A stretch of 64,000 nucleotides of DNA from Dokdonella sp. (GTDB lineage Bacteria; Pseudomonadota; Gammaproteobacteria; Xanthomonadales; Rhodanobacteraceae). The notes beneath the pieces are model-generated. The model saw only the letters and a list, made by a program, of their open reading frames with translations, made no database searches and was not told the origin of the DNA. Shown here in pieces: positions 1 to 7,879 of the stretch (position 1 is its first letter; each line of letters begins with the position of its first letter). A program made the position numbers and the translations under genes. The stretch is from the NCBI RefSeq assembly GCF_019634815.1, contig NZ_JAHCAP010000001.1:124001-188000 (forward strand), read 5' to 3'.

Positions 1-155
1 AGTGAAGGCAGCACCGCACCGTCTACGATCGGCGGAGGCGCCGCGGCCACCGCGCGCCCCCCGCCACCCGCCGACCAGGCGGCGCCGAACAGGGCGCCAA
101 GGCCCAGGCACAGACTGATCAGGGCGGGACGGGAGAGCTGCGGGAAGTTGGGCAT
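1..155 (-). CDS. N-terminal part of a secreted protein, cut by the window edge
   Basis: The first 51 codons of a gene running off the left edge. It begins MPNFPQLSRP, followed by a hydrophobic stretch of about 15 residues and then an Ala/Pro-rich segment, which together look like a Sec signal peptide plus the start of a mature periplasmic domain. A weak AGGA ribosome site lies about ten bases before the ATG. The visible part is too short to assign a family. A Do/DegQ-type periplasmic protease is one possibility from the style of the N-terminus, but this is a guess. It diverges from nrdJ. Confidence 0.55.
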   Translation of the reverse strand, partial: MPNFPQLSRPALISLCLGLGALFGAAWSAGGGGRAVAAAPPPIVDGAVLPS

Positions 156-528
156 GACGAAGTCCTGTGGCTGGAGCGAAACCGCGCGCGGCAAGCAGCC
201 AGCGAGCAGGCAGTGAGCGCTGCTGTGACCACGCCCGCCGGCATAGATTTCATGCCCAGGCGTGGTTCCCGGCCGCTGGCGCAGGGTTCGTTCAGATTGC
301 GCCAGCAACTGCTGCAGCGCAACGTGTTTCGGGCTTTACTTCACTGGGGCGTTCGGCGTACTGTTCGGCGTCAGGTCACAACATCTTGTGTTTTTCCGTG
401 CTTGGCGCAACAAGGTCTTGTGCTTCGGCCAAAAGGATGGACGCGTCCGCCTTGGAGAGGGTGGTGCGTCATAGAGTTGTTTGCGGACAGGCACGAACTG
501 CCCGCGCCCCGGGGAGAAAACACGATTC
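156..528. other. Intergenic region between the truncated gene and nrdJ
   Basis: No convincing gene is seen in these 373 bases. They hold the divergent promoters of the two flanking genes and the pair of NrdR-like boxes described separately. No cobalamin riboswitch could be recognised, although the downstream enzyme depends on adenosylcobalamin. Confidence 0.6.
376..423 (+). promoter_or_regulatory. Two NrdR-like boxes upstream of nrdJ
   Basis: Box 1 is TCACAACATCTTGTGT at 376-391, about 13 of 16 matches to the NrdR consensus acaCwAtATaTwGtgt. Box 2 is CAACAAGGTCTTGTGC at 408-423, about 10 of 16 matches. Their starts are 32 bases apart, close to three helical turns, which is the phasing expected of NrdR box pairs. 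NrdR is the ATP/dATP-sensing repressor of ribonucleotide reductase genes, so the placement before nrdJ is coherent. Confidence 0.7.
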
Positions 529-2676
529 ATGAATACGGTCCGCCTTGAACAACTCGCGCGTGGCGCGGTTCAGATTCCCTTGCAACCGGCGTCCTGGGAC
601 ATCTGGGACAAGAAATACCGCCTCAAGACCAAACAAGGTGAAGCCGTCGACCAGGACATCGACCAAAGCTACCAGCGCATCGCCCGTGCGCTGGCCGAGG
701 TCGAGGTCACGCCTGAAAAGAAGACCTACTGGTACGAGCGCTTCCTGTGGGCGCTGCGCCGCGGCGCGATTCCGGCGGGTCGCATCACCTCCAACGCGGG
801 CGCGCAGGAACACAAACCCAAGACCTCGACGATCAACTGCACCGTCTCGGGCACGATCGACGACTCGATGGACGACATTCTCGGCAAGGTCCACGAAGCC
901 GGCCTCACGCTCAAGGCCGGCTGCGGCATCGGCTACGAGTTCTCGACGCTGCGCCCCCGTGGCGCCTATGTGTCGGGCGCCGGCGCCTACACCTCGGGAC
1001 CGCTGTCGTTCATGGATATCTACGACAAGATGTGCTTCACCGTTTCGTCCGCAGGCGGCAGACGCGGCGCGCAGATGGGTACCTTCGATGTCTCGCATCC
1101 GGATGTGCGCGAGTTCATCAAGGCCAAGCGTGAAAACGGCCGCCTGCGGCAATTCAACCTCTCGCTGCTGATCACCGACGGGTTCATGGATGCGGTCGAG
1201 GAGGACGGCGATTGGCCGCTGGTGTTCCCGGTGCATGTCAAGGAACAGCACGAAGTCGACCTCGAAGACGCCAACGTGGTGGTCTGGCGTGATTGGCCCA
1301 CGCATCGCAATTACGTGGACCGCGAGGACGGCCTGGTTGCCTGCAAGATCTACGGCCACGTGCGCGCACGTCACTTGTGGGACATGATCATGGTGTCGAC
1401 GTATGACTACGCCGAGCCGGGTTTCATCCTCATCGACCGCGTCAACGAGATGAACAACAACTGGTGGTGCGAGAACATCCGCGCGACCAATCCCTGTGGC
1501 GAACAGCCGCTGCCGCCCTATGGCTCCTGCCTGCTCGGTTCGGTCAACCTCACCACCTTCGTGCGCGATCCGTTCGGCCCCAAGGCGCACTTCGACTGGG
1601 AGGAATACAAGGAAGTCGTGCGCGTGTTCACGCGCATGCTCGACAACGTTGTCGAGATCAACGGCCTGCCGCTCGAGCAGCAGCGCAACGAGATCCTGTC
1701 CAAGCGCCGCCACGGCATGGGCTTCCTCGGTCTGGGCAGCACCCTGACCATGCTCAAGAAGACCTATGGCAGCGCCGACGCCTGCCAGTTCACCGAGGAT
1801 GTCGCCCGTGAAATGGCACTGGCCGGCTGGGAAGTCGCGGCGGCACTGGGCAAGGAAAAGGGCCCGGCCCCGGTGCTCGCGCAGGAATTTGCCGTCACCG
1901 GCGAGATGCTGCGCAAGCGGCCGGAAATGGTCGCCGATGGCTGGAAGGTCGGCGACATGATTCCCGGTCGCATCCTGCATGCGCGCTACAGCCGCTACAT
2001 GCAGCGCGTGGCCCAGGTCGCCCCCGAGTTGGTGGCCGAGCTGGCCGAGGTCGGCGCACGCTTCACCCACCATTCCTCGATCGCGCCGACCGGCACGATT
2101 TCGCTGTCGCTGGCCAACAATGCCAGCAACGGCATCGAACCGAGCTTTGCCCACCACTACAGCCGCAACGTCATCCGCGAAGGCAAGAAATCCAAGGAAA
2201 AGGTCGAGGTCTACAGCTACGAACTGCTTGCCTACCGCGAGCTCATCAACGGCAAGGCGATGCCGTTTTCAAGCGAGCCCGGCGAGAAGCTGCCCGACTA
2301 TTTCGTTGCCGCCGACGACATCACCCCCCGCCAGCATGTGGATATCCAGGCCGCGGCGCAGAAATGGGTCGATTCCTCGATCTCCAAGACCGCCAACGTG
2401 CCCACCGATTACCCCTACGAGGAGTTCAAGGACATCTACCGCTACGCCTGGCAGCAGGGGCTGAAGGGCTGCACCACCTTCCGCTTCAACCCGGCGGCCT
2501 TCCAAGGCGTACTGGTCAAGGAGCATGATCTGGCCAACACCACCTACCGCTTCGAACTCGAGGATGGCTCGGTGGTGGAAGCCAAGGGCAATGAAGAGAT
2601 CGAGTACGATGGCGAAACGCACACCGCGGCCAATCTTTTCGATGCGCTCAAGGAAGGTTATTACGGCAAGTTCTGA
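529..2676 (+). CDS. nrdJ: Adenosylcobalamin-dependent (class II) ribonucleotide reductase, catalytic part
   Basis: Reduces ribonucleotides to deoxyribonucleotides by a cobalamin-generated thiyl radical, with or without oxygen. The 715-residue protein has a Cys104 in INCTVSG (redox pair position), the signature NPCGEQ at 321-326 giving the Asn321-Cys323-Glu325 active-site triad, and a downstream APTGTIS loop. The ATG at 529 is chosen over an in-frame TTG at 481 because GGGGAGA lies just upstream. It lacks the C-terminal Cys-rich tail of one-chain enzymes. That part is encoded separately at 3527, as in the NrdJa/NrdJb split enzyme of Pseudomonas aeruginosa. Likely controlled by NrdR through the two boxes upstream. 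Confidence 0.95.
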   Translation: MNTVRLEQLARGAVQIPLQPASWDIWDKKYRLKTKQGEAVDQDIDQSYQRIARALAEVEVTPEKKTYWYERFLWALRRGAIPAGRITSNAGAQEHKPKTSTINCTVSGTIDDSMDDILGKVHEAGLTLKAGCGIGYEFSTLRPRGAYVSGAGAYTSGPLSFMDIYDKMCFTVSSAGGRRGAQMGTFDVSHPDVREFIKAKRENGRLRQFNLSLLITDGFMDAVEEDGDWPLVFPVHVKEQHEVDLEDANVVVWRDWPTHRNYVDREDGLVACKIYGHVRARHLWDMIMVSTYDYAEPGFILIDRVNEMNNNWWCENIRATNPCGEQPLPPYGSCLLGSVNLTTFVRDPFGPKAHFDWEEYKEVVRVFTRMLDNVVEINGLPLEQQRNEILSKRRHGMGFLGLGSTLTMLKKTYGSADACQFTEDVAREMALAGWEVAAALGKEKGPAPVLAQEFAVTGEMLRKRPEMVADGWKVGDMIPGRILHARYSRYMQRVAQVAPELVAELAEVGARFTHHSSIAPTGTISLSLANNASNGIEPSFAHHYSRNVIREGKKSKEKVEVYSYELLAYRELINGKAMPFSSEPGEKLPDYFVAADDITPRQHVDIQAAAQKWVDSSISKTANVPTDYPYEEFKDIYRYAWQQGLKGCTTFRFNPAAFQGVLVKEHDLANTTYRFELEDGSVVEAKGNEEIEYDGETHTAANLFDALKEGYYGKF

Positions 2677-2780
2677 CCGGCCGTTTCCAGCACGCACGAA
2701 TCCGGCATCGGCGCTGCGTTCCGCAAGTCTCGGGAATTCCGACCATCCACAGTCAAGTCACCGTACGAGGGGCATTGATC

Positions 2781-3389
2781 ATGCACAGTGAAGGCGGTTC
2801 GTTCGACAACCTGAAGGAAGGCGCGTCGCAACTGGGCGACGCGATCAGTGAAGCGGCAGGCAACGTGGTTTCGACGGTCAGCAACGTCGCCACCGATGCG
2901 CGCCAGGCAGTGGAGAACACCGCGCGCAAGGTTGCCGACACGGCCGCCGTCGCGCGCAAGCAGGCGGCGCGGCGCGTGCAGGGCGTGGTCGCCAAGGCCA
3001 AGCAGCTGGTTGCCAAGGCCGGCAGCGCCGAGAAGAAAGCGGCAGATGGCGTGAAGAAGGACGCCAGGAAGGCGGTCGCCAAAGCCAAGGCCAAGGTCAA
3101 GGCGGTGAAGAAGGCCGCCAAGAAAGTCGCCAAAAAAGCGGCCAAGAAGGCCAGCGCCGCAAGGAAGGCGGTGAAGAAAGCAGTGAAGAAGGTCGCGCGC
3201 AAGCCGGCCGGAAAAGCTGCCAAGAAAGTGGTCAAGAAGGTCGCGCGCAAGCCGGCCAAAAAGGCTGCCAAGAAAGTGGTCAAGAAGGTCGCGCGCAAGC
3301 CGGCCGGAAAGGCCGTCAAGAAGGTGGCGAAGAAGGTCGCCCGCAAGCCGGCCAAGAAAGCCGCCAGGAAACCTGCTCGGCGCCGTTGA
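2781..3389 (+). CDS. Histone H1-like Lys/Ala-rich protein (AlgP-like)
   Basis: A 202-residue protein in two halves. Residues 1 to about 65 are a mixed-charge, probably helical segment (DNLKEGASQL onward). The rest is almost only Lys, Ala, Val, Arg and Pro, built on repeats of KKVARKPA(G/K)KAAK. Such tails bind DNA non-specifically in AlgP, chlamydial Hc2 and PhaF-type phasins, so a nucleoid-associated role is likely but inferred. The ATG at 2781 is preferred to a TTG at 2775 because GAGG lies at 2767. It sits in the same direction between the two halves of the ribonucleotide reductase. Confidence 0.85.
   Translation: MHSEGGSFDNLKEGASQLGDAISEAAGNVVSTVSNVATDARQAVENTARKVADTAAVARKQAARRVQGVVAKAKQLVAKAGSAEKKAADGVKKDARKAVAKAKAKVKAVKKAAKKVAKKAAKKASAARKAVKKAVKKVARKPAGKAAKKVVKKVARKPAKKAAKKVVKKVARKPAGKAVKKVAKKVARKPAKKAARKPARRR
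3183..3374 (+). repeat. Four 48-bp tandem repeats inside the histone-like gene
   Basis: Units begin at 3183, 3231, 3279 and 3327 and share the core AAGAAGGTCGC(G/C)CGCAAGC. Each codes for 16 residues of the basic tail. Because 48 is a multiple of three, gain or loss of a unit by slippage would change tail length without a frameshift. Confidence 0.85.
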
Positions 3390-3526
3390 TACGGGGCGCG
3401 CAGGCCCGACCAGCCCCTCGCGGCTGGTCGGGAATCGCTGTCCGGTCGCAGCGATCCGACACACGAGAATTTTCCATGCGGGCGTGAGCACGGCGCACGC
3501 CCGCCTTGTTTCCCAAGTTGGACATC

Positions 3527-4315
3527 ATGAAGATCACCAAGAAGATCAAAGGATACTCAGTCGCCAAACCCGACGAGCCTGCCGCAGCGGCCGCCAGCGC
3601 GACTGTGTCGGACAGCCCGGCCGTCGCCGAAGTCATCCAGATGCACGAAAAGGTCGAGCGCCCGGAGACGCTGATCGGCGCGACCTACAAGATCAAGTCG
3701 CCGCTGTTCGAGCATTCACTGTACGTGACGATCAACGACATCGTGCTCAACCAGGGCACCGAGTTCGAATTGCGCCGGCCGTTCGAGATCTTCATCAACT
3801 CCAAGAACATGGAACACTTCCAGTGGATCGTTGCGCTCACCCGCATCATGTCCGCGGTGTTCCGCAAGGGCGGTGACGTCACCTTCCTGGTCGAGGAACT
3901 CAAGGCCGTGTTCGACCCGCGCGGTGGCTACTTCAAGGCCGGCGGCGTCTACATGCCCTCGATCGTTGCCGAATTGGGCGCGGTGATCGAGCAGCACATG
4001 AAGATGATCGGCCTGTTGCACGATCCCGAGCTTGACGAGCACCAGAAAAAGCTCATCGCCGAAAAGCGCGCCGCCTACGAGGCCCGCGCAAAAAAAAAGT
4101 CTGACGCCGGCGCATTGACGGCTGACGCGGCCGGCAACGACGGCATCGATGCATCCATCGCCGGCGCCGGCGCCGGCTCTGCCAACAAGGCCGCCGCAAG
4201 CGGCAGCGCCTTCCCCGCCGGCGCCACGCTCTGCCACAAGTGCAACACGTCCGCAGTCATCGTCATGGACGGCTGCGAGACCTGCCTCAACTGCGGCTAT
4301 TCCAAGTGCGGCTGA
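3527..4315 (+). CDS. nrdJb: NrdJb-like small component of class II ribonucleotide reductase
   Basis: A 262-residue protein matching the C-terminal (TSCPD-type) part of class II ribonucleotide reductases, which in some proteobacteria is a separate NrdJb subunit required with NrdJa. Residues of about 35-165 form the conserved domain (TLIGATYKIK, LRRPFEIFIN, FRKGGDVTFL). A low-complexity Ala/Gly linker leads to a Cys-rich end with CHKC and CLNCGYSKCG, which would bind metal and/or pass reducing equivalents to the catalytic cysteines. The ATG at 3527 is used; a TTG at 3506 is possible. It is separated from nrdJ by the histone-like gene. Confidence 0.85.
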   Translation: MKITKKIKGYSVAKPDEPAAAAASATVSDSPAVAEVIQMHEKVERPETLIGATYKIKSPLFEHSLYVTINDIVLNQGTEFELRRPFEIFINSKNMEHFQWIVALTRIMSAVFRKGGDVTFLVEELKAVFDPRGGYFKAGGVYMPSIVAELGAVIEQHMKMIGLLHDPELDEHQKKLIAEKRAAYEARAKKKSDAGALTADAAGNDGIDASIAGAGAGSANKAAASGSAFPAGATLCHKCNTSAVIVMDGCETCLNCGYSKCG

Positions 4316-4452
4316 GTCGGCACTCGCCCGCGGTCTGAGCCGGGGCTGTCCGGTTCCGGCAAGGCGACAGCGCCTTGCTTCCCGCCCGCGTTCGGCACGC
4401 ATTCCGCCCTTGGGGGGCCCGAGCCATTGGGCCGCGGCGCTTGCCTGCAACT

Positions 4453-5094
4453 TCAGCGCGGTTGCAGCTGATCGAGCAACATGGCGCGGTGGATCTGCCG
4501 CACCTGATCCAGCGGATACTCCGCGTCCTGCCGCAATATCATCTTGCTCACCAGCCACAGGAACGCCGGCGCCACTGAAAGCGAGAACAGCCTCGTCAGC
4601 GGGCTGTCGCGCAGCAAGCCGCGACGGACGCACTCGTTGATCAGGTCCTGCTCCACGAATCGATAGCGCAGCACCACCTGGGCATGCCAGTGCCGAATCA
4701 GTTCCGGCACGCGCTGACTTTCGGTCACCAGCAGGCGAAACAGCTCGGTGAAAACCGGATCCTGCACCATCTGGTAGAGGCCATCGAGATAGGCATCCAC
4801 CATGTCTGCCGCGGTCGCACTGCCATCCAGCCTCCAGATTGCGGCTCGCCCCGCATTCACCTGCTGCAGGGCATCGGTGAGCAGGGCCTCGAATATGGCG
4901 TCCTTGCCCGCGAAGTGCGCATACACCCCGGTCTTGGTGAGCCCGGCACGGGCGGCAATGTCTTCGATCCGGGTCGCGGTGAAGCCACGCGTACCAAATT
5001 CCGCACGGGCGGCGTCAAGAATCAGGCGTGATCTGACTTCGGGTTTCAGCCGGACGCGTTTGCGTCGGCTGGCCGGTGACGCCGAGGTGGGCAT
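4453..5094 (-). CDS. TetR/AcrR family transcriptional regulator
   Basis: A 213-residue one-component repressor. Residues 21-66 are the TetR DNA-binding domain, with the helix-turn-helix at about 41-60 (TRIEDIAARAGLTKTGVYAH) and the following FAGKDAIFE. The C-terminal helices would bind an unknown ligand. It is transcribed away from the exporter and fermentation gene unit beginning at 5309. An inverted repeat 15 bases before its start codon overlaps the divergent promoter, so it probably represses both itself and that unit. The ligand cannot be inferred from sequence. Confidence 0.93.
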   Translation of the reverse strand: MPTSASPASRRKRVRLKPEVRSRLILDAARAEFGTRGFTATRIEDIAARAGLTKTGVYAHFAGKDAIFEALLTDALQQVNAGRAAIWRLDGSATAADMVDAYLDGLYQMVQDPVFTELFRLLVTESQRVPELIRHWHAQVVLRYRFVEQDLINECVRRGLLRDSPLTRLFSLSVAPAFLWLVSKMILRQDAEYPLDQVRQIHRAMLLDQLQPR

Positions 5095-5109
5095 GTCTTT
5101 ACTCCAACA

Positions 5110-5142
5110 CTATTGGCCGTTTGGTCATTAGTAACACATAAT
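5110..5142. promoter_or_regulatory. Probable TetR operator overlapping a sigma-70-like promoter
   Basis: CTATTGGCC at 5110-5118 and GGTCATTAG at 5123-5131 form an inverted repeat (7 of 9 pairs, 4-base centre). On the plus strand TTGGCC at 5113-5118 and CATAAT at 5137-5142, 18 bases apart, resemble -35 and -10 boxes, so bound repressor would block RNA polymerase. A second shorter dyad, AATGAA/TTCATT, lies at 5140-5157. Confidence 0.6.
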
Positions 5143-5159
5143 GAACGTGAATTCATTAG

Positions 5160-5201
5160 TTGATCGAGGTCAAGACTTCCCTCCGCGGGGATGACTACCG
5201 T
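5160..5201 (+). promoter_or_regulatory. Anr/FNR-like box with class II spacing
   Basis: TTGATCGAGGTCAA at 5160-5173 matches TTGAT-N4-ATCAA at 9 of 10 defined bases. A weak -10 candidate, TACCGT at 5196-5201, lies 22 bases further on. A start near 5208 would put the box centre at -41.5, the class II activator position of FNR/Anr. The -10 match is poor, so the promoter part is tentative. Downstream genes for lactate, acetate and alcohol metabolism fit oxygen-limited activation. Confidence 0.5.
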
Positions 5202-5308
5202 GGATCAACACGTTCCATCGTGGCGCCCGAGCCTGGCGCTCCTGTCTGCCGCGACGATCGAATTTTCGGACCCCTGCCGAACCTTCAGGATCAATCCAAG
5301 CTCCCGCG

Positions 5309-6757
5309 ATGCCCATGACTACTTTTCCCGCTTTCCGTCAGCCCACACGGCGCTTCCTTGCAGTCGGCCTTCTGACGACGATGCTGGCCGGCTGCGCCTC
5401 GATGGCTCCGCGCCTGACGACTCCGGAAGCGCCCGTACCTGCGGCATGGGACAGCGCCGGCGAGGTCGATGGGCAAAACGCAGCGACCTTGGCCTGGCAC
5501 GATTACTTCACCGATCCGCAGCTGCGCCAGCTGATCGACACCGCGCTGGCGAACAACCGCGACCTGCGGATCGCGATCTTGCGCACCAACGAAGCCCGAG
5601 CCGCGTTTCGCATTCAACGCGCCGAGCAGTTCCCGGCGCTGGGACTCGCGGGGCAAGGTGCGCGTGCCCGGGTTCCGGGTGATCTGAACAGCAGCGGCGT
5701 GTCCGCGGTCGGCGCCGAGTACCGCGCCGAGCTCGGCGCCAGCAACTGGGAACTCGATCTGTGGGGTCGGGTAGGCAGCCTGAAAGAATCAGCACTGCAG
5801 CAGTGGCTGGCCACCGAAGAGGGCCGGCGTGCGACGGAACTGGCCTTGATTGCACAAGTTGCAGACGGATACCTCGGTCTGCGTGAACTCGACGAGCGTG
5901 TCGCTCTCGCGCAGCGCACCGTGGAGACCCGTGAAGAATCTTTCCGCATCTTCACGCGCCGCTACGAATTGGGTGCGGCCTCCCGGCTGGAACAGACCCA
6001 GGTGCAAAGCCTGCTCACGCAGGCCCAGGCATTGCGCGCCCAGCTCGAACAAGCGCGCGCCGCCCAGCTGCACGCACTCGGGCTGCTGATCGGTGCCGAT
6101 CCCGGCCCGCTGCCGGAGGCCGCGCCATTCGACCAGACCACGGTGCTGGCGGAACTGTCGCCCGGCCTGCCATCCGAAGTGTTGGTGCTGCGACCGGACA
6201 TCATCGCCGCCGAACATCGTCTGCGTGCGGCCAATGCCGAAATCGGCGCCGCGCGTGCGGCCTTCTTCCCGCGCATCGACCTGACCGGAACTTTCGGCAG
6301 CGCCAGCGCCGAACTCGATGGCCTGTTCGAATCGGGCAGCCGCGCCTGGACCTTCGTGCCGGTGTTGTCGCTGCCGATCTTCAGCGCGGGCCGCCTGCGC
6401 GCCAACCTCGACTTGAGTGAAGTCCGCCGTGACATCGCCGTGGCCGAGTATGAAAAGAGCATCCAGACCGCGTTCCGCGAAGTCGCCGATGCGCTGGCGG
6501 CGCGACGCTGGCTGCGTGAACAGCGCGAGCTGCGCGAAGTTGCGCAAGCCGTTGCAAGCGAACGCGCGCGACTGGCAAAGCTGCGTTACGACGCCGGTTC
6601 GGCCACCTACCTCGAAGTGCTCGATGCGCAGCGCGAGCTGCTCGATGCCGGCCAACAACTGGTACAGGCGCGTCGGCAGTTGCTTTCCAGCCAAGTCGAG
6701 CTGTACCTGGCCCTGGGTGGCGGTACCGCGCTCACCGCCTCCCCTTCCGCACCCTGA
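5309..6757 (+). CDS. Outer-membrane efflux lipoprotein (NodT/OprM family)
   Basis: TolC-like outer-membrane channel of 482 residues. The lipobox LAGC at 26-29 (Cys29) marks it as a lipoprotein. Two repeated OEP domains follow, with typical features such as WELDLWGRVGS, LVLRPDIIAAEHRLRAANAE and the closing REVADALAARR segment. It is first in a tight plus-strand series and precedes the adaptor and ABC exporter genes (17-base gap), so it should form the outer-membrane exit of that pump. The ATG at 5309 is used; an in-frame ATG at 5315 is equally possible. Confidence 0.93.
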   Translation: MPMTTFPAFRQPTRRFLAVGLLTTMLAGCASMAPRLTTPEAPVPAAWDSAGEVDGQNAATLAWHDYFTDPQLRQLIDTALANNRDLRIAILRTNEARAAFRIQRAEQFPALGLAGQGARARVPGDLNSSGVSAVGAEYRAELGASNWELDLWGRVGSLKESALQQWLATEEGRRATELALIAQVADGYLGLRELDERVALAQRTVETREESFRIFTRRYELGAASRLEQTQVQSLLTQAQALRAQLEQARAAQLHALGLLIGADPGPLPEAAPFDQTTVLAELSPGLPSEVLVLRPDIIAAEHRLRAANAEIGAARAAFFPRIDLTGTFGSASAELDGLFESGSRAWTFVPVLSLPIFSAGRLRANLDLSEVRRDIAVAEYEKSIQTAFREVADALAARRWLREQRELREVAQAVASERARLAKLRYDAGSATYLEVLDAQRELLDAGQQLVQARRQLLSSQVELYLALGGGTALTASPSAP

Positions 6758-6774
6758 TCGATTCGGATTCCGTC

Positions 6775-7875
6775 ATGGACATTTCCAAGTCAACCAAGAA
6801 AAAACTTCTGCTTGCGATCGGCGCAGCAGCCATCGCATTGCTGGGCGTTTGGGCCTGGGGCAATTTGTCCGACAACGGTCCCGGCGAAGGCTTTGTCGGC
6901 GGCAATGGGCGAATCGAAGCCACCGAGATTGACGTGTCCACCAAATTGCCAGGCCGGGTGCAGGAGATCCTGGTGCGCGAAGGCGATTTCGTGACAGCCG
7001 GCCAAGCGGTGGCGCGCATGCAACTGGATTCGCTCAACGCGCAGCGCGCCGAGGCCGAAGCGGGCAGGCAGCAGGCCCAATACAGCGCGGTGGCCGCACA
7101 AGCGCAGGTGACCCTGCGTCAAAGCGACGTGGCTGCGGCGAAGGCGCAGGTCGCCCAGCGCGCGTCCGAGCTGGATGCTGCCAAGCGCCGTCTGGCCCGC
7201 TCGCAGACGCTGTCCGCCGAAGGCGCTGCCTCCGTGCAGGAGCTGGACGACGACCGCGCCCGCGTGCGCGGCGCGGAAGCGGCCTTGGCCGCAACCCGTG
7301 CCCAGGTCACATCGGCCGAAGCAGCGGTCGCGGCGGCGCAGGCGCAAGTGGTGGGCGCACACTCCAGCGTCGATGCAGCCAGCGCCACGGTGGCGCGAAT
7401 CGATGCCGACATTTCCGACAGCGTGCTCAAGGCGCCGCGTGATGGCCGCGTGCAGGTGCGCGTCGCCCAGCCCGGGGAAGTCCTCGCCGCGGGTGGCCGG
7501 GTACTCAACCTGCTCGACCTGTCCGATGTCTACATGACGTTCTTCGTCCCGGAAACGGTCGCCGGACGCATTGCGCTGGGCAGCGAAGTACGCATCGTTC
7601 TGGATGCGATGTCGGGACTGGTGATTCCGGCGCGCGTGTCGTTCGTGGCCAGCCAGGCCCAGTTCACGCCCAAGACGGTCGAGACCGAGAGCGAGCGGCA
7701 GAAACTGATGTTCCGCGTGCGTGCGCAGATTCCGCCGGAGCTGCTCAATCGCAACATCCAGCAGGTCAAGACCGGCGTGCCCGGCATGGCCTGGCTGAAG
7801 CTGGACGCGAAGGCGCAGTGGCCGAAATCGCTGGCGCTCGATCCGCGCGTGGCAGCAGCAGCAGTCAGGGATTGA
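6775..7875 (+). CDS. HlyD-family periplasmic adaptor (YhiI/YbhG-like)
   Basis: A 366-residue membrane-fusion protein linking an inner-membrane ABC exporter to the outer-membrane channel. An N-terminal anchor at about residues 9-30 is followed by a biotinyl-lipoyl half-motif ([23 protein letters not shown]). Next come a long Ala/Gln-rich coiled coil (about 75-210), the second lipoyl half ([12 protein letters not shown]) and a beta-barrel domain. Gene order adaptor, double-ATPase fusion, permease is that of yhiI-rbbA-yhhJ in Escherichia coli. Only 4 bases separate it from the next gene. Confidence 0.92.
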   Translation: MDISKSTKKKLLLAIGAAAIALLGVWAWGNLSDNGPGEGFVGGNGRIEATEIDVSTKLPGRVQEILVREGDFVTAGQAVARMQLDSLNAQRAEAEAGRQQAQYSAVAAQAQVTLRQSDVAAAKAQVAQRASELDAAKRRLARSQTLSAEGAASVQELDDDRARVRGAEAALAATRAQVTSAEAAVAAAQAQVVGAHSSVDAASATVARIDADISDSVLKAPRDGRVQVRVAQPGEVLAAGGRVLNLLDLSDVYMTFFVPETVAGRIALGSEVRIVLDAMSGLVIPARVSFVASQAQFTPKTVETESERQKLMFRVRAQIPPELLNRNIQQVKTGVPGMAWLKLDAKAQWPKSLALDPRVAAAAVRD

Positions 7876-7879
7876 TCCG

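Noticed and set aside
156..528. Cobalamin riboswitch before the B12-dependent reductase
   Set aside because: No B12-box-like sequence or recognisable fold; the NrdR boxes explain regulation better.
469..2157. 562-codon minus-strand frame opposite nrdJ
   Set aside because: Antisense to a strongly conserved enzyme, with no recognisable motif; a compositional artefact.
3183..3374. CRISPR-like regular repeats
   Set aside because: Adjacent 48-bp units without spacers, in frame inside a coding gene.
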